Shown: positions 17,002 to 25,800 of the stretch, piece after piece
Layout of the letters: every line of letters starts with the position of its first letter
Numbering within the stretch: position 1 is the stretch's first letter
From: Maribacter sp.
GTDB lineage: Bacteria > Bacteroidota > Bacteroidia > Flavobacteriales > Flavobacteriaceae
Assembly: GCA_018679695.1 (NCBI GenBank)
Contig: JAHHKH010000300.1
Location: forward strand, 1 to 46,418
Direction of reading: 5' to 3'
Length of the DNA stretch: 46,418 nt
Position numbers and translations under genes: made by a program
Notes under the pieces: generated by a model
Told to the model about the DNA's origin: nothing
Seen by the model: the letters and a program-made list of their open reading frames with translations, nothing else
Databases searched by the model: none

Positions 17002-18462
17002 TTGAACCTATTGAACAAACTTTTTAAGCAAACGGCAATCTATGGTTTGGCTACCGTATTTCCAAGAATGCTTTCATTTCTATTGTTGCCATTCCATACC
17101 GATATCTTGCAAACGGCGGATTATGGCCAGCTATCGGTGATATATGCTTGGTTTGCTATTTTCAATGTGTTCTTGGCTTATGGTATGGAAACCGCCTTTT
17201 TCCGCTTTTATAATGGAACAGATAATAAAAGCAAGGTAAATTCGACCTCTTTACTATCAATTTTGATCACATCATTGGCGTTTATGGTCATTGCACTACT
17301 GCTTCAAAATAGTATTGCCAAGGCCACGGATATAAGCCCACATTATTTAAGGTATGCCATATTGATATTGACTTTGGATGCCTTGGTCATCATCCCGTTT
17401 GCATGGTTACGAGCCAATGAAAAACCAATCCGTTATGCCGTCGTGAAGATTTTGAATGTGGTCGTTAATCTTGGGTTGAATGTGTTTTTCCTTTATCTCT
17501 TGCCAAGGATGGCCGAAACAAATCCCGATGGCTTATTGAATAGCATTTACAAGCCGAACTTTGAAATATCTTACATTTTCATCGCCAACTTAATTGCCAG
17601 TGCCTTAACGTTGTTGTTGATGCTTCAATTATATCTGAAGACCAAGTACGTATTCGATAAGGTACTTTGGAAGAAAATGATGAAATATGCCATGCCAGTT
17701 CTTGTGGCGGGTGTAGCGTTTACCATAAATGAAGTATTTGATCGGATTTTATTGGAAAAATTACTTCCGGAAGATGTTGCCGATAGTGAGGTAGGGATGT
17801 ATTCCGCTTGTTATAAATTAGCTTTGTTCATGACCTTGTTTGCCACGGCGTTCCGAATGGGTATAGAACCTTTCTTTTTCAGTCATTCAAATACCGAGAA
17901 CCCGCAAAAGGCCTATGCCCAGATTACCAACTATTTTGTGGTATTGGGGAGTGTCATCCTACTGGGAGTCGTTGTATTTGCTGATGTTTTGAAAGAATTA
18001 TTCGTTAGGGACCCAAAATACTGGGAAGCCATGAATATCGTACCTATTATTATCCTTGCCAGCTTCTTTCTAGGAATTTACCATAACCTTTCAGTTTGGT
18101 ACAAAGTTACGGATAGAACCAAATTCGGGGCTTATATATCAATGATTGGGGCCACTCTTACGATAATCATTAACTTCGTTTTCATTCCACATTTTGGATA
18201 CATGGCTTCCGCGATTGCGACTTTGGTAGCGTATGGAACTATGATGACATTGTCTTTTGTCTTTGGTAGAATGTATTATCCCATCCCTTATAATTTTAGA
18301 AAAATCACTTTTTATCTTCTAATTTCTATTTTGTTTTCGGTCTTGTCATTTTATGTACTTAATCGTAATCTATACTATGGCATTCCTTTATTACTTATAT
18401 TTTTGGGAATGGTGTACAAGCTTGAAAATGATAATCTCAGAAAAATATTCCTAAAAAAATGA
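17002..18462 (+). CDS. Polysaccharide biosynthesis flippase (MATE/Wzx-like)
   Basis: The protein has about 486 residues from TTG 17002 and twelve to fourteen hydrophobic segments. It opens with a KLFKQTAIYGLATVFPRML stretch typical of MATE-fold lipid-linked oligosaccharide flippases in flavobacteria. The frame is open to 16909, but that leader overlaps the atp terminator and is not family-like; TTG 17002 or TTG 17011 both give a sensible start and no ATG is available. The stop overlaps the dut start by 4 nt (ATGA). It should move a lipid-linked saccharide across the inner membrane. No glycosyltransferase genes sit nearby, so the substrate is not evident. Confidence 0.83.
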   Translation: MNLLNKLFKQTAIYGLATVFPRMLSFLLLPFHTDILQTADYGQLSVIYAWFAIFNVFLAYGMETAFFRFYNGTDNKSKVNSTSLLSILITSLAFMVIALLLQNSIAKATDISPHYLRYAILILTLDALVIIPFAWLRANEKPIRYAVVKILNVVVNLGLNVFFLYLLPRMAETNPDGLLNSIYKPNFEISYIFIANLIASALTLLLMLQLYLKTKYVFDKVLWKKMMKYAMPVLVAGVAFTINEVFDRILLEKLLPEDVADSEVGMYSACYKLALFMTLFATAFRMGIEPFFFSHSNTENPQKAYAQITNYFVVLGSVILLGVVVFADVLKELFVRDPKYWEAMNIVPIIILASFFLGIYHNLSVWYKVTDRTKFGAYISMIGATLTIIINFVFIPHFGYMASAIATLVAYGTMMTLSFVFGRMYYPIPYNFRKITFYLLISILFSVLSFYVLNRNLYYGIPLLLIFLGMVYKLENDNLRKIFLKK

Positions 18463-18893
18463 ATATCAAGATCATTAACAATTCCGCTCATCCGCTGCCC
18501 CATTATGAGACTTTGGCCTCTGCCGGGATGGATTTACGGGCAAATATTACAGAGGCCGTAACACTGCAGCCTTTGGAACGTACAATTGTGAAGACTGGTT
18601 TATTCATAGAATTACCCATCGGATATGAGGCCCAAGTTCGCCCAAGAAGTGGTCTGGCCGCAAAAAAGGGAGTAACCGTACTTAATGCACCGGGTACTAT
18701 AGATGCGGATTACCGCGGCGAGATTGGGGTTATATTGGTTAATTTGTCCAATGAACCTTTTACTATTGAAAATGGTGAACGTATTGCCCAATTGATTATC
18801 GCTAAACACGAACGTGCCGAATGGAAAGAGGTAACTGGGTTATCCAATACTTCGAGGGGATCTGGGGGTTTCGGTAGTACAGGGACTAAATGA
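18459..18893 (+). CDS. dut: dUTP diphosphatase (dUTPase)
   Basis: The 144-residue product carries the five dUTPase motifs in order: SAGMDLRA (about 22-29), RPRSGLAAKKG (62-72), GTIDADYRGE with the catalytic Asp/Tyr (79-88), GERIAQLII (107-115) and the Gly-rich C-terminal RGSGGFGSTG. It hydrolyses dUTP to dUMP and pyrophosphate, keeping uracil out of DNA and feeding thymidylate synthesis; the family acts as a homotrimer. Start overlaps the flippase stop by 4 nt. Confidence 0.97.
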   Translation: MNIKIINNSAHPLPHYETLASAGMDLRANITEAVTLQPLERTIVKTGLFIELPIGYEAQVRPRSGLAAKKGVTVLNAPGTIDADYRGEIGVILVNLSNEPFTIENGERIAQLIIAKHERAEWKEVTGLSNTSRGSGGFGSTGTK

Positions 18894-19046
18894 TTTTATC
18901 AACCCATGTCCATTCTGAACTTTCATTTACCATACCTTTCCATATGGTTTTAAGGGTGTTTTAACAGAAAAGATAGATGCTCTGGAATACTTATTGATAA
19001 TTTTACTGCGTTATCCCTTTAAAAAGGGTATATCCAAAAACGAATA

Positions 19047-19979
19047 ATGAAAAGAACACGAATCATATTTTTACTTTCAATTGGACTAGTGCTTATGCTA
19101 CATCGTGGGTTGGCGCAAGACCAGGAAATAAATGTAGAGGAGAGCGCCGAAGTGTTTCTTGAGGAATATTCCGATGCATTTCAGGAGAATTTCTTTGAGG
19201 CTTTAAAGCAAAAGGGTATAGAAAACTATGATAAGGCCATTAATCTACTGTTGGAATGTAAGTTGATTGATCCAAACAATCATGTTGTGGACCATGAACT
19301 GGCTAAGGTATACTTCGTTGATAAGCAATATATATCTGCCCAGGATTATGCCTTTTCGGCTTTGATATCACAGCCAGCTAACCTTTGGTATCTAGACACT
19401 TTGGTGAACGCTATTCAAATGCAAGGCAGTTCATTGGATCAAATGGATATCAATATTCCTTATGAAAACAAAAAACTCCAAGAAAATTTAGCTTTGATTT
19501 ATTTCAAGCAAAAAAATTATCAAAAAGCCTTAACTGTCTTAGAGGGGATTAAAAGTTCAACCTTTGCTATGGATTTATCGACAAAGATCAATGATTCTAT
19601 AAGAAGGAATGAGGTTAAGAAAAACCAGGAGGAAGTCCCACTTGAAACCGAAATCAAAGAAAATCCGATAGAGGAACTTAAGGGACAAATGGCCGAACTT
19701 ATGGTTCAAAATAAGAATTTGGAATTGGTAGATCAAAGTGAGCAGGCTATGGAAAATTACCCGTCCCAACCTTATTTTTACTATGTAAATGGGTATGCAC
19801 TGAATAAGATATCCAAGCACAAGGAAGCCATTGAAGTTCTGGAAGCTGCATTGGATTATATGTTGGATGACGTTCCGTTATTGAACAAAATATATCAGGA
19901 ATTGGTAGATGCACATACGGCATTGAATAATTCTTCCAAAGCAAATATGTATCTTCGTATGATAAAACCCGGGTTTTAG
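19047..19979 (+). CDS. Secreted TPR-repeat protein
   Basis: A 310-residue protein with a cleavable signal peptide (MKRTRIIFLLSIGLVLMLHR, probable cut after GLAQ) and tandem TPR-like helix pairs, for example around residues 55-110 (NYDKAINLLLECKLIDPNN), 140-175 and 220-310. A charged, probably flexible segment joins the two TPR blocks near 185-205. It lies 3 nt before the DUF4292 lipoprotein gene and belongs to the dut-to-M23 gene run common in flavobacteria. TPR units suggest a periplasmic scaffold; its partner is not known. Confidence 0.8.
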   Translation: MKRTRIIFLLSIGLVLMLHRGLAQDQEINVEESAEVFLEEYSDAFQENFFEALKQKGIENYDKAINLLLECKLIDPNNHVVDHELAKVYFVDKQYISAQDYAFSALISQPANLWYLDTLVNAIQMQGSSLDQMDINIPYENKKLQENLALIYFKQKNYQKALTVLEGIKSSTFAMDLSTKINDSIRRNEVKKNQEEVPLETEIKENPIEELKGQMAELMVQNKNLELVDQSEQAMENYPSQPYFYYVNGYALNKISKHKEAIEVLEAALDYMLDDVPLLNKIYQELVDAHTALNNSSKANMYLRMIKPGF

Positions 19980-19982
19980 GCT

Positions 19983-20768
19983 ATGGCTTCCATAATTCGA
20001 TGGGCACGTCTTTGTGTTTTCATTTTACTTCTGATTTCCTGTAAAGCCAAAAAAGTTGTCTCTGGCGGTACCGTTGATGAAAGTTTGTCAGCGAAGAACA
20101 TTATTAAAACACATTATCAAAATCAAATAAACTTCAAGACCCTTAGCGGAAGAATGAAAATTGGCTTTTTCGATGGGAAATCTACGAAAAGTGTTACGGT
20201 CAGTTTGCGAATGGAAAAAGACAAGGCCATTTGGATCAGTGCCCCATTGGGGATTGTAAAAGCTTATGTGACACCAAAGAGGGTTACTTTTTATAATAAA
20301 TTGCAAAACGAATATTTTGATGGGGACTTTTCATATTTGAGCGATATGGTGGGCACCGAACTTGATTTTGATAAAGTACAAAACCTACTCTTGGGGCAAG
20401 CTCTTTTCGATTTAAGGGACGCAAAGTATAACGCTTCGATCTCAGAATCCGATTATGTCTTAAAACCTAAAAAACAATTGGTCCTATTCAAGACCATGTA
20501 TATGATCGAGCCTGATAATTTCAAGATTTCAACACAACAATTATCCCAACCTTTAAAGAAAAGAATATTGGACATTGAATATAAGAACTATCAAAAAATC
20601 AATGAAAGGATACTTCCCAATGAAATTGTGATTACGGCGATTGAAGAGAATGATAAGAATATCATTGACATAGATTATCGTAGTATAGAGTTTAATAGGA
20701 CATTGAATTTCCCATATAAAATCCCAAAAGGATTTAAAAAGATCGTATTGAACACCAATGCTTTGTAG
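19983..20768 (+). CDS. DUF4292 lipoprotein
   Basis: The 261-residue product starts with a lipoprotein signal ending LLLISC (Cys at about residue 20). The mature part alternates short hydrophobic and polar stretches (GRMKIGFFDGKSTKSVTVSL and similar), which suggests an open beta-barrel reminiscent of the LolA/LolB lipoprotein carriers; DUF4292 has this character, but the likeness here is an inference from pattern only. It lies 3 nt after the TPR gene and overlaps the M23 gene by 11 nt, so the three are probably made together at the periplasmic face of the envelope. Confidence 0.8.
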   Translation: MASIIRWARLCVFILLLISCKAKKVVSGGTVDESLSAKNIIKTHYQNQINFKTLSGRMKIGFFDGKSTKSVTVSLRMEKDKAIWISAPLGIVKAYVTPKRVTFYNKLQNEYFDGDFSYLSDMVGTELDFDKVQNLLLGQALFDLRDAKYNASISESDYVLKPKKQLVLFKTMYMIEPDNFKISTQQLSQPLKKRILDIEYKNYQKINERILPNEIVITAIEENDKNIIDIDYRSIEFNRTLNFPYKIPKGFKKIVLNTNAL

Positions 20769-21999
20769 ACGCTATATTCTAATTAGTTTTCTCGCACTTT
20801 CGACATTTATGTCGATAGACTCCATTTATGCCCAAACCAATGAGCAGAAGGCACTGGAAGCCAAACGGGAACAACTTCAAAAGGAAATAAGTGAAATAAA
20901 CCGTTTGTTGTTTGCTGAAAAGAAGGAAAAGGGAAATGTTTTGGACCAGATGGAAGCCTTGGACAATAAAATAAACGTCCGTCAACAATTGATACGCGTT
21001 ACCAACCAACAATCCAATTTATTGAACCGGCAAATCAATGCGAATATTCGCAATATTTCCAAGTTACGCAATGATTTGAAATCCCTTAAAGAGGAATATG
21101 CCACTATGATACAGAAATCGTATCAAAATAAATCGAAACAAAGTAGATTAATGTTTCTTTTATCCTCCGAGAACTTTTACCAGGCCTTTAAACGCATGCA
21201 GTATATGAAACAATATACTGAGTATCGCAAGGAGCAGGGAGAACAGATAATGGAAAAAACGGAGGATCTTACCCAATTGAATATTGATCTTACAGACCAA
21301 CGCAAGGAGAAGGATCAATTGATAGCTATGAACAATAGGGCTAAGGCGCAATTGATGAAGGAGATGAAATCGCAAAAGGAATTGTTAGGTAGTATTCGTC
21401 AGAACGAGAGCAGGTATGCCGCCGCCATTCAAAAGAAAAAAAGGGAAGCACGTAAAATAGATGAGCAAATTGAAAAGTTGATACGTAGCGCAATTGCTGC
21501 CTCGAACAAAAAGGCTGGAACAGGAAGAGTTGCGAAGGCATCCGCGAACAAGTTCATTCTTACCCCTGAAGCCACCTTGGTGGCCAATAATTTTTCTGCC
21601 AATAAGGGAAAACTTATTTGGCCTGTTGAGAAGGGAATTAAAAGTCAAGGTTTTGGTGTATATAAAGATGCGGTCTATCCAGGAATCAAGCATCAAAGCA
21701 ATGGTGTTATAATAACTACAGATCAAGGTGCAAAGGCCAGGGCCATTTTTGAAGGAGAGGTTATAGCAATTCTCTCTGTTCCAGGTGGAAACAAAGGGGT
21801 ACAAATAAAGCATGGTAATTACATAAGTACGTATTACAATCTATCGGACCTTTACGTGAAAAAAGGGGACAAAGTTATGATTAAAGAAGAGCTTGGTAAG
21901 ATATACACCAATCGGTCTAATGGCCAAACACGCCTGAAATTCTACCTTTACCAGGATACTTCCCGTTTAAATCCCGAAGAATGGGTATATCAACTTTAA
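20758..21999 (+). CDS. EnvC-like murein hydrolase activator, M23 (LytM) domain
   Basis: At 413 residues the protein has a signal peptide (residues 1-25, ending SIYAQ), a long coiled coil (about 27-245, with heptads such as EAKREQLQKEISEINRLL) and a C-terminal LytM/M23 domain (about 285-413). The usual metal ligands of active M23 peptidases (HxxxD near the start and HxH near the end) are not complete: the segments read GIKHQSNGVIITT and IKHGNYISTYYN. This matches EnvC/NlpD-type proteins that activate amidases instead of cutting peptidoglycan. Its start overlaps the DUF4292 gene by 11 nt. A role in septal or general wall remodelling follows from the family. Confidence 0.85.
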   Translation: MLCRRYILISFLALSTFMSIDSIYAQTNEQKALEAKREQLQKEISEINRLLFAEKKEKGNVLDQMEALDNKINVRQQLIRVTNQQSNLLNRQINANIRNISKLRNDLKSLKEEYATMIQKSYQNKSKQSRLMFLLSSENFYQAFKRMQYMKQYTEYRKEQGEQIMEKTEDLTQLNIDLTDQRKEKDQLIAMNNRAKAQLMKEMKSQKELLGSIRQNESRYAAAIQKKKREARKIDEQIEKLIRSAIAASNKKAGTGRVAKASANKFILTPEATLVANNFSANKGKLIWPVEKGIKSQGFGVYKDAVYPGIKHQSNGVIITTDQGAKARAIFEGEVIAILSVPGGNKGVQIKHGNYISTYYNLSDLYVKKGDKVMIKEELGKIYTNRSNGQTRLKFYLYQDTSRLNPEEWVYQL

Positions 22000-22009
22000 T
22001 TTTTTTAAA

Positions 22010-22858
22010 ATGGCAACATCAAATAAAATTATCACTGATTTACAAGGAACTTTTGAATTACATAATGGGGTTCAAATGCCGTATTTTGGATTAGGGGTCT
22101 ATTTATCCGAAGATGGACAAGAAGTTATCAATGCGGTAAAATGGGCAATCGAATCAGGATACCGCCATATTGATACGGCTTCTATCTATAATAATGAGGA
22201 AGGTGTTGGGAAGGGGATCAAGCAGAGTGGAATAGATAGAAAGGAAATTTTTGTGGTCAGTAAGGTATGGAATTCGGACCAAGGCTATGAAACTACACTA
22301 AAAGCTTTTAACGATAGTCTTAAACGGCTTGATTTGGACTACTTGGACCTTTATCTTATCCATTGGCCAGTAAAGGGAAAATACAAGGAAACATGGCGTG
22401 CTTTGGAGCAGTTGTATCGCGAAAAGAAGATTAGGGCAATAGGAGTAAGTAATTTTCTAAGACATCATTTAGAAGACCTGTTACCAACTGTTGAAATTGT
22501 GCCAATGGTCAATCAAATGGAGTTTCATCCATATTTGGTTCAACAAGATTTACTGGATTATTGTAACGTTCACAAAATACAGTACGAGGCATGGTCACCA
22601 TTGATGCAGGGACGAATATTTGATTTGGCAGCTATTAAGGAAATTGCTGAAAAATATGACAAATCGGTTGCTCAGGTTGTCTTGCGTTGGGACCTTCAAA
22701 AGGGCGTTGTTACAATCCCTAAATCAGCTAAGAAAGAACGCATAATCGCCAATGCCGATATCTTTGATTTTGAGCTCTCGATTGAAGATATTGCCTCCTT
22801 GGATAGTCTGGAGCGCGGACAAAGGTTTGGACCAGACCCCGATACTTTTGATTTTTAA
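22010..22858 (+). CDS. Aldo/keto reductase
   Basis: A 282-residue (alpha/beta)8 NADPH-dependent reductase. The catalytic tetrad is visible as D55 and Y60 (GYRHIDTASIYNNE), K85 (VVSKVW) and H118 (LIHWP). The C-terminal IPKSAKKERI loop is the usual cofactor-binding strand. Length and motifs fit the 2,5-diketo-gluconate reductase/AKR5 group, but the true carbonyl substrate cannot be read from the sequence. It starts 10 nt after the M23 gene and ends 13 nt from the convergent thioesterase gene. Confidence 0.93.
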   Translation: MATSNKIITDLQGTFELHNGVQMPYFGLGVYLSEDGQEVINAVKWAIESGYRHIDTASIYNNEEGVGKGIKQSGIDRKEIFVVSKVWNSDQGYETTLKAFNDSLKRLDLDYLDLYLIHWPVKGKYKETWRALEQLYREKKIRAIGVSNFLRHHLEDLLPTVEIVPMVNQMEFHPYLVQQDLLDYCNVHKIQYEAWSPLMQGRIFDLAAIKEIAEKYDKSVAQVVLRWDLQKGVVTIPKSAKKERIIANADIFDFELSIEDIASLDSLERGQRFGPDPDTFDF

Positions 22859-22871
22859 ATGGATAAGGGAA

Positions 22872-23387
22872 CTAATCCCCCATAAACAAAGCTCTAAGTT
22901 CAGTAGCTTCATTAGGTTTCATTTTACCGGCAAGAACCAAACTCAATTGTTTTCTTCGCAATGCCCCTGCAAATCGTTCTTTTTCCAAATCGGTAACAGG
23001 TTCAAGGGATGGAACTTCGGTGGGTTTCCCAGACTCATCTACAGCGACGAAGGTATAGATCGCCTCATTGGCCTTGGAACGTTTTCCATTATAGCGATCT
23101 TCCATCCAAACATCAAGATATACCTCCATCGAAGTATTAAAAGCTCTAGAAACAGCCGCCTCAACCGTAAGAACACTACCCAAAGGAACAGCATGATTAA
23201 AGGCTACATGGTTTACAGAAGCCGTTACGGTGATGCGTCTACTATGCCGACGTGCTGCGATACTCGCTGCCCGATCCATCCGGGCCAAGAGGTCACCTCC
23301 AAAAAGGTTATTCAAAGGATTGGTTTCACTTGGGAGCACCAAATCAGTCATTATCGTACGCGAATCGTTTGGGTTCTTTGGCTTCAT
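22872..23387 (-). CDS. Acyl-CoA thioesterase (hotdog fold)
   Basis: The 171-residue product is a single hotdog domain of the YciA/ACOT kind: NPLNNLFGGDLLARMDRAAS provides the central helix with its conserved Gly-Gly and Asp, and VNHVAFNHAVPLGSVL continues the sheet. Members hydrolyse short to long acyl-CoA esters to free acid and CoA. It is transcribed alone, from a perfect TATCTTTG box 15 nt upstream, and converges on the aldo/keto reductase gene. Chain-length preference is not predictable here. Confidence 0.9.
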   Translation of the reverse strand: MKPKNPNDSRTIMTDLVLPSETNPLNNLFGGDLLARMDRAASIAARRHSRRITVTASVNHVAFNHAVPLGSVLTVEAAVSRAFNTSMEVYLDVWMEDRYNGKRSKANEAIYTFVAVDESGKPTEVPSLEPVTDLEKERFAGALRRKQLSLVLAGKMKPNEATELRALFMGD

Positions 23388-23401
23388 AATAAAATTTTCC
23401 G

Positions 23402-23409
23402 CAAAGATA
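23402..23409 (-). promoter_or_regulatory. -7 promoter box of the thioesterase gene
   Basis: Minus-strand TATCTTTG, an exact TAnnTTTG match, 15 nt before the ATG; a TTTC at 23431-23428 lies 18 bp further upstream as a one-mismatch -33 box. The predicted 5' leader is under 10 nt. Confidence 0.55.
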
Positions 23410-23441
23410 CTTTATTAAAAAGCATATGAAAGGAAATGAAA

Positions 23442-24392
23442 CTATCTAATTGATAGTAACCAAGCATCCTGGGACTGTGTTCTTTTTACCATTCGTAGGG
23501 TTTGTAGCGCTTCATCAACATCACTATGACTGCTGTAGGTTACCATATGCAGTCCATGTTTATTGGTGCCTAAATAGGCTGCCTCATAACCTCGTCTTTT
23601 TAGGATACGTATTTTTTTGTCTGCATTTGTCTTGAATCTAAAAGCACCAGCGACAATGTGGTGCATTGCAATATCGGGTTTCTTGGTAATTACGTTTAGT
23701 TTCAACGTCGGGAGCTCTAACGGCGCCGTGTCGAAGAAAGTGGCTTCCTGAATGCTTTTTGATACTTCTTCCTGGGCCCTTTCGACTACCATTTGTCTTT
23801 GGCTAAGATTTTCATTATACAACCTGTACCCGGTCAACCCAGTTGAAAATGCCAAAAGTATAATAGCGGCATATTTTAAATAGGGCCGCATTGAAGATTC
23901 CTTTCTTCTTTCTTGAGTAATAATAAATGGCACTTTTTCTTCTATAGCCGCAACCTCTTTTTTCAATATTTCCCTAGTAATAGCAGGAGAAACAAAGGAA
24001 GTCAATCCAAAAGAGGAAGTTAAATGGTTGACTTGATAGGTAGGCTGAAATAAGATTTTCCCCTCCTTATTTGACTTTAGTTCCCCAATGTGCTTTAATG
24101 TCAATCGCTCGCCCTTTTCTAACACCTGTTTCCACTTTTCCACTTTTTTTAGGACTTTTTGAAGCATTTCCTCATAGGAACAGTTTTCCAATTCGGCCAT
24201 ATGCGAGACCAAAAGACCATCATTTGACGTCAATTGCTTGTTAAATGACAATGATTTTGAAGGTGGATAAAATGAATGGGTCTGTTCATTGAGCACAGCC
24301 GATTTAGGATGTGACAAGAAAGCACCAAAACCAGGGACGACCACACAGCTGTAACGATACATTAAATCGGAGATATAGTGTTCTAAGACCAT
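23442..24392 (-). CDS. Single-pass SPOR protein with N-terminal CCDC81-like HU domain
   Basis: A 316-residue protein in three parts. The N-terminus (about 1-130) has the CCDC81/HU-like pattern common in Bacteroidota, beginning MVLEHYISDLMYRYSCVVVP with a PGFGAFLS turn. One membrane segment follows at about 172-190 (YLKYAAIILLAFSTGLTGY). The C-terminus (about 240-316, HHIVAGAFRFKTNADKKIRI) is a SPOR domain, which in the family binds denuded peptidoglycan at division sites. The layout places the HU-like part in the cytoplasm and SPOR in the periplasm. It diverges from dprA. A bridge between the inside of the cell and septal peptidoglycan is inferred from the layout. Confidence 0.85.
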   Translation of the reverse strand: MVLEHYISDLMYRYSCVVVPGFGAFLSHPKSAVLNEQTHSFYPPSKSLSFNKQLTSNDGLLVSHMAELENCSYEEMLQKVLKKVEKWKQVLEKGERLTLKHIGELKSNKEGKILFQPTYQVNHLTSSFGLTSFVSPAITREILKKEVAAIEEKVPFIITQERRKESSMRPYLKYAAIILLAFSTGLTGYRLYNENLSQRQMVVERAQEEVSKSIQEATFFDTAPLELPTLKLNVITKKPDIAMHHIVAGAFRFKTNADKKIRILKRRGYEAAYLGTNKHGLHMVTYSSHSDVDEALQTLRMVKRTQSQDAWLLSIR

Positions 24393-24496
24393 TTCAACAA
24401 ATATTATAAAAAAATCAGAGCATCATTGGATAGTAAATGACTTTTTATTAACATTATATTTTAGGTAATTTGTGGATAACTAAGAAGTGGATATAA

Positions 24497-25600
24497 ATGA
24501 CTACAGATGAATTGATTGCAATACTAAGATTGCAAAATATTCCGAACATAGGCGATATTACGGCGAAAAAGCTTATTGCCAATTGTGGTAGTGCAACGGC
24601 AGTTTTTGGCGATAAGCTGCAAAATCTGCTCAAGATAGATGGGATTGGTTCCTATACCATCAAGGGATTGTACGATAGTGAATATTTAGAGGCTGCTGAG
24701 GAAGAACTGCAATACATCCAGGCCCATGATATTGCCTATTCATACTTTACCGATAGTCATTATCCAAGCTATTTGAAACATTGTATAGACAGTCCTTTGC
24801 TATTATTCCATAGAGGGAATATAAACTTGGAAGGTCGTAAAATTATAAGCATTGTCGGTACTCGAAACAGCACAAGTTACGGAACAGCCTTTTGTGAGAG
24901 ACTAATCGACGAAATAGCCCCACTTGACCCTATAATAGTCAGTGGATTTGCTTATGGAATTGATATTTGCGCCCAAAAAGCAGCTGTGACACATGGATTA
25001 CAGACCATTGGAATTTTGGCCCACGGATTGAATCAGACCTATCCGAAGGTTCATTCGAGATTTCTTCCTGATATAGAAAAAAACGGCGGTTTTATTACCG
25101 AGTTTTGGAGTACAAGCAATCCCGACAGGGAGAATTTCCTGAGGAGGAACCGAATTATTGCAGGCATGTGTGAGGCCACCATTGTGGTAGAATCGGCTGA
25201 AAAAGGAGGTAGTTTGGTTACAGCCGATATTGCAAATAGTTATGATCGAGAGGTGTTTGCCGTTCCTGGAAGGGCCAATGACAAGTATAGTTTGGGCTGT
25301 AATGATCTTATAAAAAGGCAAAAAGCACAAATGATCACCTCAGCTGCCGATTTAATTTATCATTTGAATTGGGAATTGGAACAAAAGGAAACCAAACCTG
25401 TTCAAAAGGAATTATTTGTAGAATTGGATGAAATCGAGAAGTCTATTTATTCCTATTTGCAAAAAGAGGGCAAACAATTATTGGATAGTATTGCGCTTGA
25501 TTGCAAGTTGCCAATCTTCAAAGTCTCATCGACTTTATTGAATATGGAAATGAAAGGGGTTATTAGACCCCTACCTGGAAAATTGTTCGAAGCCATATAA
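24497..25600 (+). CDS. dprA: DNA-processing protein DprA
   Basis: The 367-residue product has an N-terminal SAM/HhH-like part (QNIPNIGDITAKKLI), the Rossmann-like DprA core with IVGTRNSTSYG and SGFAYGIDICAQKAA, the GGFITEF and ENFLRRNRIIAGMC segments and the KGGSLVTADIA motif, and a C-terminal winged-helix domain (about 310-367). DprA protects incoming single-stranded DNA in natural transformation and loads RecA. recA lies about 5 kb away in the same window but is not in the same operon. Other competence genes are not visible here. Confidence 0.96.
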   Translation: MTTDELIAILRLQNIPNIGDITAKKLIANCGSATAVFGDKLQNLLKIDGIGSYTIKGLYDSEYLEAAEEELQYIQAHDIAYSYFTDSHYPSYLKHCIDSPLLLFHRGNINLEGRKIISIVGTRNSTSYGTAFCERLIDEIAPLDPIIVSGFAYGIDICAQKAAVTHGLQTIGILAHGLNQTYPKVHSRFLPDIEKNGGFITEFWSTSNPDRENFLRRNRIIAGMCEATIVVESAEKGGSLVTADIANSYDREVFAVPGRANDKYSLGCNDLIKRQKAQMITSAADLIYHLNWELEQKETKPVQKELFVELDEIEKSIYSYLQKEGKQLLDSIALDCKLPIFKVSSTLLNMEMKGVIRPLPGKLFEAI

Positions 25601-25800
25601 ACGAATCCCAATTTTTGTCTTCACCGCGAAAGTGCGAAGCCGTAAATCAAAGACCAGGTAGTTGGTTCATCTTCCCTATTTCCTTAATATTTACTGTAAG
25701 ACGGTATTTCAACGATAAAGAACGGACGAAAATCAGCGATTTTTTTGGGTGATAAATTATGCTCGAACCACAACCAACTGTAGGGTTTGTATGTTCAAAA

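Noticed and set aside
18894..19046. CCCTTTAAAAAGGG palindrome before the TPR gene as an operator
   Set aside because: Short A/T-centred palindromes are common in such DNA and no promoter box is near it.
25601..25800. Gene or hairpin between convergent dprA and trpS, including a 73-codon minus-strand frame overlapping trpS
   Set aside because: The frame overlaps the 3' end of trpS in another frame and has no family character; the CTTCACCGCGAAAGTGCGAAG stretch pairs poorly.
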